A stretch of DNA of 41,431 nt from Halieaceae bacterium UBA6060 (GCA_002428935.1 DIYG01000005.1:1-41431); one strand, 5' to 3'; positions 7,855-16,627 are shown, numbered from the stretch's first letter. Notes: generated by a model from the letters alone, not told the origin. Made by a program: numbers and translations.

Positions 7855-9179
7855 TTAGCCATAAGTTCCATAAGACCAAGCACCGTGGCCTCAACACCGA
7901 GAGTGACGGCCGGTTGAGGATCGATCTTGAACAAAGGTGAATGATGAGAAGGCACCGGCTCACCACCGGCGGCTTCGATTTCAAAAGCTTCTGGCGGTGT
8001 GCCGCCGACGGCAAAATAGGTGCTCGGGATATAGGGATCGGTAGTGAAGTAGGGAAAATCCTCAGAGCCCATCCCCTTGCGCTTGGCATCCCACATAACG
8101 TCGCTGTCAATCTGCGCTTCCCAGACGCCGCGCAAACGTCGCGTTAAGTCCGCATCGTTATAGGTCACCGGCACGGACTCATCGGAAACGAACACCTCGG
8201 GAAGCTTGTCTTCGGGCAAGCCCGCGACCCGCCCCATGTTTTCCGCCACGCGTTTGATGCCGTCCAGCAACAGTTCCCTCGTCGCCGGGTCGTCATTTCG
8301 CACCGTCAACTTCAGCACTGCTTTGTCTGAGATGATGTTGTTTTTGGTTCCCGAGTGAAACGCCCCCACGGTGATAACGCCCGCATCGCGCGGCGGGAGA
8401 TTTCGGCTCACCACGGTTTGTAACGCGAGAACAATCTGGGAGCCAAGGACGATAGGATCGATTCCCGCATGGGGACTGGCACCGTGAGCGCCCACCCCAT
8501 GGACGACAATCTCTACGGTATCCCCTCCCGAGTACTGAGCACCCTCCGCCGCCGCAAGCTTGCCCGTGGGTATCGTTGATGCCACATGGAAGGCCATGGC
8601 CATGTCTGGGGTGCCAAAACGTTCCCAGAGCTGATCTTCCATCATGTGCCGGGCACCACTTATGCGCTCCTCAGCGGGCTGACCTATCAACATGAGAGTG
8701 CCCGACCAACTGTCGCGACGGGCCGCCATTTGCCGTGCCGTACCCACAAGACTGGTGATATGCACATCGTGACCGCAAGCGTGCATGACGAAGACTTCGT
8801 TGCCGTCGGGATCGATTTGCTTGGCCTTTGATGCATAGGGAAGACCACTTTTCTCCTCCACGGGAAGGCCGTCCATATCGGCCCGCATCATCACCAAAGG
8901 CCCTGGACCATTTTCCAGCAGCGCTACTAGGCCCGTGCCGCCGATGTTTTCCGTAACCGCAAACCCTGCATCGCGAAGCTCCTTGGCCAGGCGCGCAGCG
9001 GTCTCATGCTCCAAAAAGGAAAGCTCGGGGTTCTCATGAAAGTGAACGAAGAGCTCTCCCAGATGGGCGTCGTAGTCTCCTGCGATAGCCTCTCGAAGGG
9101 GGGCGGCGGCTTGCGCTACGTTCACGAAGGCCGTTGAGACGATGGTCATCAGACTCAAACGAAGGAGTGTGTTTTTCAT
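7851..9179 (-). CDS. secreted M20-family amidohydrolase/metallopeptidase
   Basis: A 442-residue zinc hydrolase of the IAA-amino-acid/hippurate/N-acyl-amino-acid hydrolase branch of M20. Metal-site motifs are MMRADMDGLPVEE, MHACGHDVH, GQPAEE and the C-terminal GSEDF. The N-terminus MKNTLLRLSLMTIVSTAF followed by VNVAQAAAP is a clear signal peptide, so it acts in the periplasm or outside. The ATG at 9179 is chosen over the in-frame 9224 start because AGAGGG lies seven bases upstream and the signal peptide begins there. It is the first gene of a coupled run with the NUDIX and cytochrome b561 genes. Substrate unknown. Confidence 0.9.
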   Translation of the reverse strand: MKNTLLRLSLMTIVSTAFVNVAQAAAPLREAIAGDYDAHLGELFVHFHENPELSFLEHETAARLAKELRDAGFAVTENIGGTGLVALLENGPGPLVMMRADMDGLPVEEKSGLPYASKAKQIDPDGNEVFVMHACGHDVHITSLVGTARQMAARRDSWSGTLMLIGQPAEERISGARHMMEDQLWERFGTPDMAMAFHVASTIPTGKLAAAEGAQYSGGDTVEIVVHGVGAHGASPHAGIDPIVLGSQIVLALQTVVSRNLPPRDAGVITVGAFHSGTKNNIISDKAVLKLTVRNDDPATRELLLDGIKRVAENMGRVAGLPEDKLPEVFVSDESVPVTYNDADLTRRLRGVWEAQIDSDVMWDAKRKGMGSEDFPYFTTDPYIPSTYFAVGGTPPEAFEIEAAGGEPVPSHHSPLFKIDPQPAVTLGVEATVLGLMELMAK

Positions 9180-9307
9180 GAGTGAGCCCTCTAGTTGATT
9201 TGGAGAAATATTCTGGGTTTGCACCTATCGGCGTTGCAGTTGCCTTTGTATGTACCTGGGAAATCCGCGTAAAACTCAGTCAATCAATGCCGCGTGCCGT
9301 CGCACTT

Positions 9308-9328
9308 TTCAGCATTAGAAATGCTGAA
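9308..9328. repeat. perfect inverted repeat upstream of the M20 amidohydrolase gene
   Basis: Nine-base perfect arms TTCAGCATT (9308-9316) and AATGCTGAA (9320-9328) are separated by AGA. The repeat lies 129 bases upstream of the M20 start and 37 bases past the stop of the preceding gene on the same strand. It is AT-rich with no T-run, so it could be a regulator-binding site as well as a transcript-end hairpin. Confidence 0.4.
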
Positions 9329-9365
9329 CAAACACAAACAGCTGAACGCAAGCCCTCGGGAACAC

Positions 9366-9905
9366 CTACTTCAATGACATGGAAGTATCAAAGCCCAGCT
9401 GCTGCGCGTGTTGTCGCGCCTGATCCCGCAAGTCTTCCGCGCGACTGCTGATCCAGAGATTGGTCGAGCGAGTACCACTGCGACAGAAGGCAAAAACCGG
9501 CTTTTGCGCATCATCAAAGAGCGCCGCCATGGCGGCAACGTCATCTCCAGGGTAATTGAAGGCGTTCAGGGGATAGTAGTGATACTCGAGCCCTGCTGCC
9601 TCCGCGGCCTGCCGGAGCGCTTCAGACTCCGGTTGATCCAGAGCTTCACCATCCGGTCGATTATTCACCACAACCCGGTAACCTGCTCCCGCGATAGCAG
9701 CCATGTGCTCTGGCTGTATTTGCGGCGCTGTGGCCACGTGGTCGTTCAACTTCACAAAGGGAAGAGTCGCGTGTGAGGAATCTGCGGGCATGGTGATGCT
9801 GTCCTTCTGTGCCGTAGCTGGCAAAGCGACGCAGTATAGCCCGCACCACATCAGTGCAACAGCCGTTCTTGAGCGCCAAGATAAAGGTCGTCTCTCGATC
9901 ATCAT
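9366..9905 (-). CDS. DUF442/TIGR01244-type tyrosine-phosphatase-like protein with signal peptide
   Basis: A 179-residue protein with an N-terminal hydrophobic segment (about 13-31, ending ALPATAQ) that looks like a signal peptide. It is followed by a dual-specificity-phosphatase-like domain containing VVVNNRPDGE and the P-loop CRSGTRS (Cys141, Arg146), the family's characteristic short loop. Such domains are often paired with TauE/SafE permeases in sulfide/sulfite-related loci, and here the upstream gene is such a permease. The ATG at 9905 overlaps the permease TGA (ATGA), which decides the start over the earlier in-frame 9965. The substrate is unknown; export to the periplasm is inferred from the N-terminus. 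Confidence 0.8.
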   Translation of the reverse strand: MMIERRPLSWRSRTAVALMWCGLYCVALPATAQKDSITMPADSSHATLPFVKLNDHVATAPQIQPEHMAAIAGAGYRVVVNNRPDGEALDQPESEALRQAAEAAGLEYHYYPLNAFNYPGDDVAAMAALFDDAQKPVFAFCRSGTRSTNLWISSRAEDLRDQARQHAQQLGFDTSMSLK

Positions 9906-10678
9906 GATCCTGGGGCCGTGTCCACGACCTGCAAGCCTGTATAACCGTCGAAGATCAATTTGCACCCTACCAACAGGAGAAAAAATGCAATAAGCCGATA
10001 ATAGACCTGTGGGTTTGAGATACGAACCAACTGACGCCCAAGGAGCACACCAATCGGCGCGAAGGGCACCAGCACAAGGGAGTACAGCAGGTTCTCGGTG
10101 GTGAACTGCCCCAAAGCATAATAGGGCGGCAGTTTCAGGAGATTGACCACCCAGAAAAACAGCCCCGCCGTTCCCGCGAACACCATGGGCGGCAACTGTT
10201 TGGGTAAGAGATACATGGTTAAGGGAGGACCACCGGCATGGATGCTAAAGCTGGTAAATCCGGAAAGGCTGCCAAACATCATGGCGTACCAGGGATTGTG
10301 TTCGCGACCAGAGCGAGACAACCAACCGAGTAAGGCCTGAGTCCCGAACGCCAGGGCCACCACCCCCACCAGCAAGCGCATGTAGCTCTCGTTCATACTG
10401 TCGGCCAGGGCATAGCCAAGCAACACGCCCAGTAGTGCCCCGGGCAGTAAAAGCTTAAGCGCCCGACCATCAAAATGGCCCCGGTAGCTGTAGATGACCA
10501 CCAGGTCCATCACCACCAGAATGGGTAGCAGAATCGCGGCGGCCTGTGCGGGCGACATCATCAGGGCCATGAGAGGTACGGCAAGAATCGCCACGGCACC
10601 GCCAAAGCCTCCCTTGGCAACGCCATACAGCAACACCGCAGGAATACTGACGGCGTAGAACACGGGATCCGTAAGCAA
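9902..10678 (-). CDS. TSUP (TauE/SafE) family membrane permease
   Basis: A 258-residue integral membrane protein with about eight hydrophobic helices. It begins MLTDPVFYAVSIPAVLLYGV then AKGGFGG, the usual start of this family, and carries a second half motif around GFTSFSIHAGGPPLTMYLLP. Members export or import small sulfur-containing anions such as sulfite or sulfoacetate. The start codon is TTG at 10678, two bases after the purC stop, with no good ribosome site of its own. The 3' end overlaps the DUF442 phosphatase gene by four bases, suggesting joint function. The transported anion cannot be deduced. Confidence 0.85.
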   Translation of the reverse strand: MLTDPVFYAVSIPAVLLYGVAKGGFGGAVAILAVPLMALMMSPAQAAAILLPILVVMDLVVIYSYRGHFDGRALKLLLPGALLGVLLGYALADSMNESYMRLLVGVVALAFGTQALLGWLSRSGREHNPWYAMMFGSLSGFTSFSIHAGGPPLTMYLLPKQLPPMVFAGTAGLFFWVVNLLKLPPYYALGQFTTENLLYSLVLVPFAPIGVLLGRQLVRISNPQVYYRLIAFFLLLVGCKLIFDGYTGLQVVDTAPGS

Positions 10679-10680
10679 AA

Positions 10681-11784
10681 TCAGATCCGAAAACCGAAGT
10701 CGTCCAGGAGCGCCAACATCTCTTCCCGAGGGTTACCGGTGAAGGAGATGCCCTTACCCGTGATCTCCGCCGCCTGGGATCGATAGGTCTCCCCCAGGGC
10801 TTCAAAAAAACTGTCCGGCACGGCTTCCTGGCGAGCAAAGGCCGCGCGAGCCTCCATCTGTTGGCTATCGAGGAGCAAAGATGGGTCGGGGACCCAATCC
10901 AGTAGTGCAGCGCGAAACTGCTCTTTGGAGTACTCCTTGGGCTCCCCTCGCTCCCAGTCGGATCGACGCCAGATTCGTGACGAGTCTGGCGTACCTACCT
11001 CATCCATGTAGAGCAACTCTTCTCCCCCGTCTCGGGCGGGAGCGATCCCAAACTCGAACTTGGTGTCCACGAGCAGGTCCCCGCCGCGCCCCAGGTCCTC
11101 TTCAATCACCGTAAAACCCTGCTTCAGAGCGTCGCGACAACGATCCACGTCGGCAGACTCACGAAAACCAAAGGCCGACCAATGCTCCCGTAGCGTCGCC
11201 GCCGCAACGGGATGATCGTCCGCCTCCGCCAACCCCGGTATACCCCGCACGACGCCCTTGGTGGACGGTGTAAACAGCAACTCCGGGAGGCGATCAAACT
11301 GCTTCATCCCTTCGGCCAATTCCACACCGCCGACCTGACGCTCGCCGCAGGCATAGGCCCGCCAGAGAGAGCCCGTAAGATACCGTCGAGCAATGGCCTC
11401 AATCATTATCGGTCGCGCCTGACGGACAACCCACAACATGGGGTGCGGCATCTCCAGAAGGTGATTCGCTCCTAGCCCCTCCTCGCTGAAACGTTGGAAC
11501 CAATGGGCTGCAATCGCATTCAGAGCAGCACCCTTCCCCGGCACCCCAGCCAGGGTTCGCCCCCGCCATAGACAATCGAAGGCAGACAGGCGATCGGATA
11601 TCACCATGATCGCCAGTTGGCTGTCGGGGGCTACCGGATAGGCCCGTGCTTCTATCAGGCGCTGAGAATCCTCTGGGCGGAGGAAGTACACGGAACGAAC
11701 CTTGCCGCTGTGTACCGGTCGCACGGTGGCTATGGGCAGATCATCGCTTACGGTTAGAACGGTGTTTTCAGTGTTGGTAGCCAT
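10681..11784 (-). CDS. purC: phosphoribosylaminoimidazole-succinocarboxamide synthase, long form
   Basis: A 367-residue SAICAR synthase, joining CAIR and aspartate with ATP in de novo purine synthesis. Recognisable segments are GKVRSVYFL, ISDRLSAFD, the IEAIARRYLTGS region, and VDTKFEFG with MDEVGTPDSSR. It is about 130 residues longer than E. coli PurC (237) and belongs to the longer group seen in some marine gammaproteobacteria. The ATG at 11784 is chosen: an in-frame extension upstream would run into nupC and has no family similarity. It follows nupC by 20 bases, so it probably belongs to the udk-nupC unit. Confidence 0.93.
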   Translation of the reverse strand: MATNTENTVLTVSDDLPIATVRPVHSGKVRSVYFLRPEDSQRLIEARAYPVAPDSQLAIMVISDRLSAFDCLWRGRTLAGVPGKGAALNAIAAHWFQRFSEEGLGANHLLEMPHPMLWVVRQARPIMIEAIARRYLTGSLWRAYACGERQVGGVELAEGMKQFDRLPELLFTPSTKGVVRGIPGLAEADDHPVAAATLREHWSAFGFRESADVDRCRDALKQGFTVIEEDLGRGGDLLVDTKFEFGIAPARDGGEELLYMDEVGTPDSSRIWRRSDWERGEPKEYSKEQFRAALLDWVPDPSLLLDSQQMEARAAFARQEAVPDSFFEALGETYRSQAAEITGKGISFTGNPREEMLALLDDFGFRI

Positions 11785-11804
11785 GACGCCTGGTAAATAC
11801 CGCC

Positions 11805-13028
11805 TCAAACGATAGCGAGATAAAAGCTGGCAATAGCCGCGCTCATCAGATTGGCCAGGAACCCTCCCGCCACGGCGCGTAAGCCCAGACGGGCAATCAG
11901 CGGTCGTTGCTCTGGCGCCAAAGTACCCAGCCCGCCGATGAGAATGGCGATGGATGAAAAATTGGCAAAACCGCACAGAGCGAAGGACACCACCGCTTGA
12001 GCATGAGCCGAGAGTTCACCCCGATCTTCATAGAACGCACCGAAAGCGACGAACTCATTCAACACCAGCTTTTGACCGATCAAATTACCGGCTATCGCAG
12101 CTTCGTCCCAGGGCACTCCAAGGACGAAGGCCACCGGGCGGAACAAATTCCCGAGGAGAAGCTCAATGGACAAATCCTCGAAGCCAAACACTCCGCCCGC
12201 ATACCCAAGTAAGCCGTTGATCAGCGCGATAAGACCAATAAATGCCAGAAGCATGGCACCGATATTGACCGCCAAGGACAAACCATTCGCCGCACCGGTG
12301 GCCGCCGCGTCAAATACGTTGACCGCTTTTTCGATGGACAAATCCAGTTGCTCTTCCCGTTCAGCATAGGGCTCTCGCTCTGGCACCAGCAGCTTTGCCA
12401 TGAGCAAACCACCGGGTGCCGCCATAAAACTCGCCGCGAGGAGGTAACGCATCTCCACCCCCAGGGCCACATAACCCGCCAGCACGGAACCCGCCACGGT
12501 AGCCATCCCGCCCACCATGACGGCAAACAATTCGGAGCGCGTCATTCCCGCGATATACGGTTTGATCACCAGCGGGGCCTCCGTTTGACTCACAAACACA
12601 TTGGCCGTGGCGGACATGGACTCGGCGGGACTGGTACCCAGAACTCTGCGCAAAGCGCCACCGAGAACGCGAATCACCCAACCCATGAGGCCGATGTGGT
12701 AAAGCACCGCGACCAGGGCCGAAAAAAATATGATGATCGGCAAGACGTGGAACGCAAAAACAAAACCCACTTCGTAGCGGCCGATATCGCCAAACACAAA
12801 GTCGATACCCGCCTGGCCATAAGCGATGATGCCGGTGACGGCGGTCGATAGGGCCTCCAGCGCCGCGCGTCCGGCAGGCACGTAAAGCGCTAACCCACCA
12901 AGTCCCGCCTGAAGGCAAAAAGCGCCAATAGTCGTGCGCAGCGAGATGGCCGCCCGATCCAGGGACAACAGCCACGCGAAGGCGACAATCAGGACAATGG
13001 CCAGTAGAGCCAGAAGCGCGGTGCTCAC
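11805..13028 (-). CDS. nupC: concentrative nucleoside transporter (CNT family)
   Basis: A 407-residue inner-membrane symporter for nucleoside uptake with roughly ten hydrophobic helices. The family core motifs are present: NVFVSQTEAPLVIKPYI, the GEM-like region MRYLLAASFMAAPGGLLMAK, and the signature FALCGFANFSSIAI near the C-terminus. The GTG start overlaps the udk TGA (GTGA). Coupling to uridine kinase suggests uptake of uridine/cytidine followed by trapping as the monophosphate. The coupled cation (H+ or Na+) is not readable from what I see. Confidence 0.93.
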   Translation of the reverse strand: MSTALLALLAIVLIVAFAWLLSLDRAAISLRTTIGAFCLQAGLGGLALYVPAGRAALEALSTAVTGIIAYGQAGIDFVFGDIGRYEVGFVFAFHVLPIIIFFSALVAVLYHIGLMGWVIRVLGGALRRVLGTSPAESMSATANVFVSQTEAPLVIKPYIAGMTRSELFAVMVGGMATVAGSVLAGYVALGVEMRYLLAASFMAAPGGLLMAKLLVPEREPYAEREEQLDLSIEKAVNVFDAAATGAANGLSLAVNIGAMLLAFIGLIALINGLLGYAGGVFGFEDLSIELLLGNLFRPVAFVLGVPWDEAAIAGNLIGQKLVLNEFVAFGAFYEDRGELSAHAQAVVSFALCGFANFSSIAILIGGLGTLAPEQRPLIARLGLRAVAGGFLANLMSAAIASFYLAIV

Positions 13029-13666
13029 CGGCGGGCCACACCCATTTGCAGGGCCAACAAGTGTCCGCGAACGATCTCAAGGGCCACTCGATTTCGTCCA
13101 CCGCGAGTGATCAGCATGTCGGCATGCCGTGCACTGGGGGCTATAAACTCGTGATACATGGGTCTTACGCTGTCTTCGTATTGGCGCAGCACCGATTCGA
13201 GGGTTCGGCCCCGCTCCCGTACATCCCTATCTATTCGTCTTAAGAGACAGATATCCAGGGGCGTATCCATGAAAAAGCAGACATCAAAGGCCTCACGTAA
13301 GGCCGCGTTTGTTAAAAGCAAAATGCCTTCAACAATGATCAGCGGTGCCGGTTCAAGGCGCTCTGTTTCGTCGCTACGCGTATGCACGGCGTAGTCGTAA
13401 ACGGGTGCCTGGACCGCCTCACCGGCGCGCAAGCGATTGAGGTGCTCGGCCAACAGGTCCTGCTCGATGGCCTTGGGATGATCGTAGTTCACCTTCTCCC
13501 GCTCGGCGAGACTCAGGTCCGTTTGATCCCGGTAGTAGGAATCCTCACGAATATGAACCAGACCAACGTCCGGCGCGTCCCGCGAAACTTCCTCGCGAAG
13601 GGTTTGCGCAAACAGGCTTTTGCCGGACCCCGAAGGCCCGGCGATGGCTACGATAAAGGCTGACAC
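13025..13666 (-). CDS. udk: uridine kinase
   Basis: A 213-residue P-loop kinase that phosphorylates uridine/cytidine for pyrimidine salvage. The Walker A is GPSGSGKS (10-17); DSYYRD, NYDHPKA, YDYAVHTR, IVEGILLL and RRIDRDVRERGR are all in family positions. The start is GTG at 13666 with GGAG nine bases upstream. It is the first gene of a unit with nupC and probably purC, and is divergent from a TonB-dependent receptor gene across a 124-base intergenic region. Confidence 0.94.
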   Translation of the reverse strand: MSAFIVAIAGPSGSGKSLFAQTLREEVSRDAPDVGLVHIREDSYYRDQTDLSLAEREKVNYDHPKAIEQDLLAEHLNRLRAGEAVQAPVYDYAVHTRSDETERLEPAPLIIVEGILLLTNAALREAFDVCFFMDTPLDICLLRRIDRDVRERGRTLESVLRQYEDSVRPMYHEFIAPSARHADMLITRGGRNRVALEIVRGHLLALQMGVARR

Positions 13667-13790
13667 GGTGTTGCTCTCCGGTCGACGAGGGCCGCAGTCT
13701 AGCGTCTAGGCGGCCTGGCCTAAAGTCGTATTCCTCTAACTTGGGCTGTGCAAACCCCTTGGGTACACTTCGGCCCCTTGACCTTCGTCG

Positions 13791-15953
13791 GTGAACGCCT
13801 TGATAGATCCTATGCCTGAGATTGTCTCTGATCCGAGCACCATAAACCGCTCGACTGCGCTTCACCGCGTCTACAAAAAAAACGCTCTTCGCATCGGCCT
13901 CGGGCTGCCTTTGGTACTCACTGCAGCAGCATCCTGGGCGCAGACCGGCAATGAAGGCGAAGAAAGCAGCGAGAGCCGGCTCGAACAGATCATCGTCAGC
14001 GCGTCTCGGGACCCTCAGAGCGGCCTCAATCTCGCCCTTCCCTGGTCTCACATCGACGGAGACGCCGTTGCCTTGACGGGCGCGGTCCACATCAATCAAC
14101 TGATGCAGCGATCTCCCGGCACCTGGATCTCTCGCGGGAATGGTCAGGAAAGCCTGACCGCAATTCGCTCTCCGGTGCTCACGGGGAGTGGTAGCTGCGG
14201 TGCGTTTTACATGGCCTGGGATGGCATCAGCTTGCGCGGGCCAGGCTTCTGCAACGTTAATCAGCTCTTCGACCTCAACAGTGAACAAGCCGGAGCCGTG
14301 GAAGTGATACGAGGGCCGGGCACGGCCGTCTACGGCGCCAACGCGGTACACGGCGTGATCAACTCTCTCACCGCCGATCCTCGCCAGGGTCCAGGCCAGC
14401 GCTATGCGTTTGAGGTCGGGCCTAATGACTACTATCGAGCCCGTGCAGAACTTCGTGGCGAGCGAGGCGATCACGCCGTCGGCGTGTATTTCAATGGCAC
14501 CACCGATGGCGGGTTCAAAGACGACAGTGGTTTTGATCAACAAAAGCTTACCCTTCGCCACGACTACCGGGGCGAAAGTTGGCGCGTTACGAACGCCCTG
14601 GAAACCACAAATCTGAACCAGGAAACTGCAGGCTTTATTCGTGGTTTCGAAGCCTATGAAGACCCGGAGCTCCGCGAGAGCAACCCCAATCCAGAAGCCT
14701 ACCGAGATAGCTGGTCCCTGCGCGCTTACAGTCGCTGGGAGCGGGATCTTAACGGTCGAGATCTGAGCATCACGCCGTACTTTCGCCGCACGGGAATGGA
14801 GTTCCTTCAGCACTTTTTGCCCTGGCAGCCCACAGAAAAAAATGGCCAGCAGGGACTGGGTTTACGAGTCTCCCTCGCCGAGACCGGAGACACCCTGAGC
14901 TGGCGCAGTGGTATCGATGTGGACGCGACCCGGGGCTGGTTGTCCGAAGTTCAGGCGGATGACTTCAGCCCCAATCTTCCCGCCGGCGTCCATTACGATT
15001 ACGAGGTGGATGCCCTATCGCTGGCGGCCTATCTGCAAGGCGACTGGCGACTGTCCTCGCGATGGACGCTGGCGGCGGGTATACGCCTGGAACACAACAA
15101 CTACGACTACAACAACCAAACCGGCGACGGCTCCGCCTGCGCCCCAGAAGTCACGAACTGTAGATTCTTCAGACCTGCGGATCGCGAAGATGACTTCAGC
15201 AACGGCAGTTTCAATTTAGGCATCACCTACCAGTTGGCAGACACCCATCGCATCTATCTACGAGGCGCCAATGGTTTCCGCCCCCCGCAGACTACGGAGT
15301 TGTACCGCCTTCAGGCCGGCCAGGAAATAGCCGATCTGGACAGTGAAACCATTCGCAGCATTGATCTTGGCTTTCGCGGCGACTACGGGAGCTTTAGCTA
15401 CGACGTATCTCTGTATGCGATGCAGAAAGAGGACGTAATCTTTCAGGATGCGGATCGCCAGAATGTCAGCGGCGCAGAAACGAGTCACGAAGGCCTCGAA
15501 TTCAGCCTCTATTGGAACGGGGAATCAGGGTGGTATGCGGGCCTGGACGGCAACATCGCCCGGCATCGCTACGACAGCAGCGCCAACCTACTAGGCACAC
15601 GCCTGGATATTGAAGGGAACGACATCGATACCTCTCCCCGGGAGTTTGGCAGCGCCCGGGTCGGCCACGAGCGGGCTCTACGGAGCGGCTCGCGCCTGCG
15701 CGGTGAACTCGAGTGGGTGCATCTCGGCGACTATTATCTGGAGCCCCAGAACGAACACAAATACGAAGGTCACGATCTGCTGAATCTGCGTCTGGCCGTT
15801 GATTTCAACAGCGGTTGGGCAGGAACCTTAAGGGTGACCAACCTTCTCGACGAAGACTACGCCGAGCGAGCGGACTTTGGCTTTGGCGCTTACCGCTATT
15901 TTGTGGGAGAGCCGCGGGGGGTGTATTTCGAAATTTCGCGGAGTATGCCTTAG
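13791..15953 (+). CDS. TonB-dependent outer-membrane receptor
   Basis: A ~720-residue outer-membrane active transporter. After a signal-peptide-like segment (about 30-51, ending AAASWAQ) come a TonB-box-like stretch EQIIVSAS and a plug with GAVEVIRGPGTAVYGANAVH. The rest is a beta-barrel with many aromatic/charged strands, including RIYLRGANGFRPPQTTELYR and LRVTNLLDEDYAER. The C-terminus (YFEISRSMP) lacks the usual terminal aromatic residue. The GTG start at 13791 leaves a long n-region before the signal peptide; ATG at 13812 is an alternative, neither with a strong ribosome site. Substrate unknown; it is divergent from udk-nupC. Its stop codon overlaps the convergent PEP-CTERM gene stop. Confidence 0.88.
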   Translation: MNALIDPMPEIVSDPSTINRSTALHRVYKKNALRIGLGLPLVLTAAASWAQTGNEGEESSESRLEQIIVSASRDPQSGLNLALPWSHIDGDAVALTGAVHINQLMQRSPGTWISRGNGQESLTAIRSPVLTGSGSCGAFYMAWDGISLRGPGFCNVNQLFDLNSEQAGAVEVIRGPGTAVYGANAVHGVINSLTADPRQGPGQRYAFEVGPNDYYRARAELRGERGDHAVGVYFNGTTDGGFKDDSGFDQQKLTLRHDYRGESWRVTNALETTNLNQETAGFIRGFEAYEDPELRESNPNPEAYRDSWSLRAYSRWERDLNGRDLSITPYFRRTGMEFLQHFLPWQPTEKNGQQGLGLRVSLAETGDTLSWRSGIDVDATRGWLSEVQADDFSPNLPAGVHYDYEVDALSLAAYLQGDWRLSSRWTLAAGIRLEHNNYDYNNQTGDGSACAPEVTNCRFFRPADREDDFSNGSFNLGITYQLADTHRIYLRGANGFRPPQTTELYRLQAGQEIADLDSETIRSIDLGFRGDYGSFSYDVSLYAMQKEDVIFQDADRQNVSGAETSHEGLEFSLYWNGESGWYAGLDGNIARHRYDSSANLLGTRLDIEGNDIDTSPREFGSARVGHERALRSGSRLRGELEWVHLGDYYLEPQNEHKYEGHDLLNLRLAVDFNSGWAGTLRVTNLLDEDYAERADFGFGAYRYFVGEPRGVYFEISRSMP

Positions 15954-16627
15954 ACCCCAGAGCCGAGGCTCACCTGGCGCCATCGCAGTCCTGTACCGAT
16001 TAACCCCAGCAGCATAAGCGCCAACGTTCCAGGTGCTGGTACCGATGAGATTCTTGTGATGGTTAAGTTGTCTATAGCAGGGTCGACGCTCTGACTATTG
16101 GACGATACTTCGGCCAAGTCCAGGTAGGTGGGATCACCCTGGACGTCAAGTGCAATAAAATTGACCACCCGCCGCGTCCATACGCCGACCTGAGTGTTTG
16201 TGAAAAATCGATCCTCAATCACGTTGCCAGTTCCGAAGTCTCCAGTTGTTACGCCAACCTCCAGAATAGGGTTCGTGCTGCTTACCTCGCCACTCCCACC
16301 CCAGTAATACGACAGCTGGTATTCCAGGCCTGGTATCAACAGATTCGTAATATCCAGAAAAATGCCGCCATACCAGGGGTCAGAGACGCTGCTGCTATTA
16401 CCAGTGAACACTAGATATCCCTCGCCCTGCTGCGGCGCCAGTGTAGGCGAACCATTGGAAATGGCCGCCTCACCATCGGAAGAGAGACTAGCGGATTCAG
16501 GCTCCCAATTGGCAAGATCGGACGCTTCATCAAACCCATTGCTGTAAATGAGCGCGGCATCAGCCGAAGCGCTCAAAATCGCACCCATAAGTATTGCGCT
16601 AACTCTGGCGCGCAAATCCTTAGCCAT
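15950..16627 (-). CDS. PEP-CTERM sorting-domain protein, secreted
   Basis: A 225-residue exported protein. The N-terminus (MAKDLRARVSAILMGAI then LSASADAA) is a signal peptide. The middle, starting LIYSNGFDEASDLANW and ending with IDNLTITRI, reads as a beta-sandwich, carbohydrate-binding-like domain. The C-terminus has VPAPGT, a hydrophobic helix (LALMLLGLIGTGL) and a basic tail RWRQ, which is the PEP-CTERM layout recognised by an exosortase. The motif is VPAPGT rather than the usual VPEP. The ATG at 16627 has AGGA eight bases upstream and begins the signal peptide, so the longer in-frame start at 16801 is rejected. Function unknown; surface or biofilm matrix role is inference. No exosortase gene is in view. 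Confidence 0.85.
   Translation of the reverse strand: MAKDLRARVSAILMGAILSASADAALIYSNGFDEASDLANWEPESASLSSDGEAAISNGSPTLAPQQGEGYLVFTGNSSSVSDPWYGGIFLDITNLLIPGLEYQLSYYWGGSGEVSSTNPILEVGVTTGDFGTGNVIEDRFFTNTQVGVWTRRVVNFIALDVQGDPTYLDLAEVSSNSQSVDPAIDNLTITRISSVPAPGTLALMLLGLIGTGLRWRQVSLGSGV

Noticed and set aside
13545..14813. 422-residue open frame on the minus strand opposite udk end and the TonB receptor
   Set aside because: It overlaps two well-supported genes, has no recognisable motif and reads as low-information sequence; it is an antisense frame produced by GC-rich codon use.
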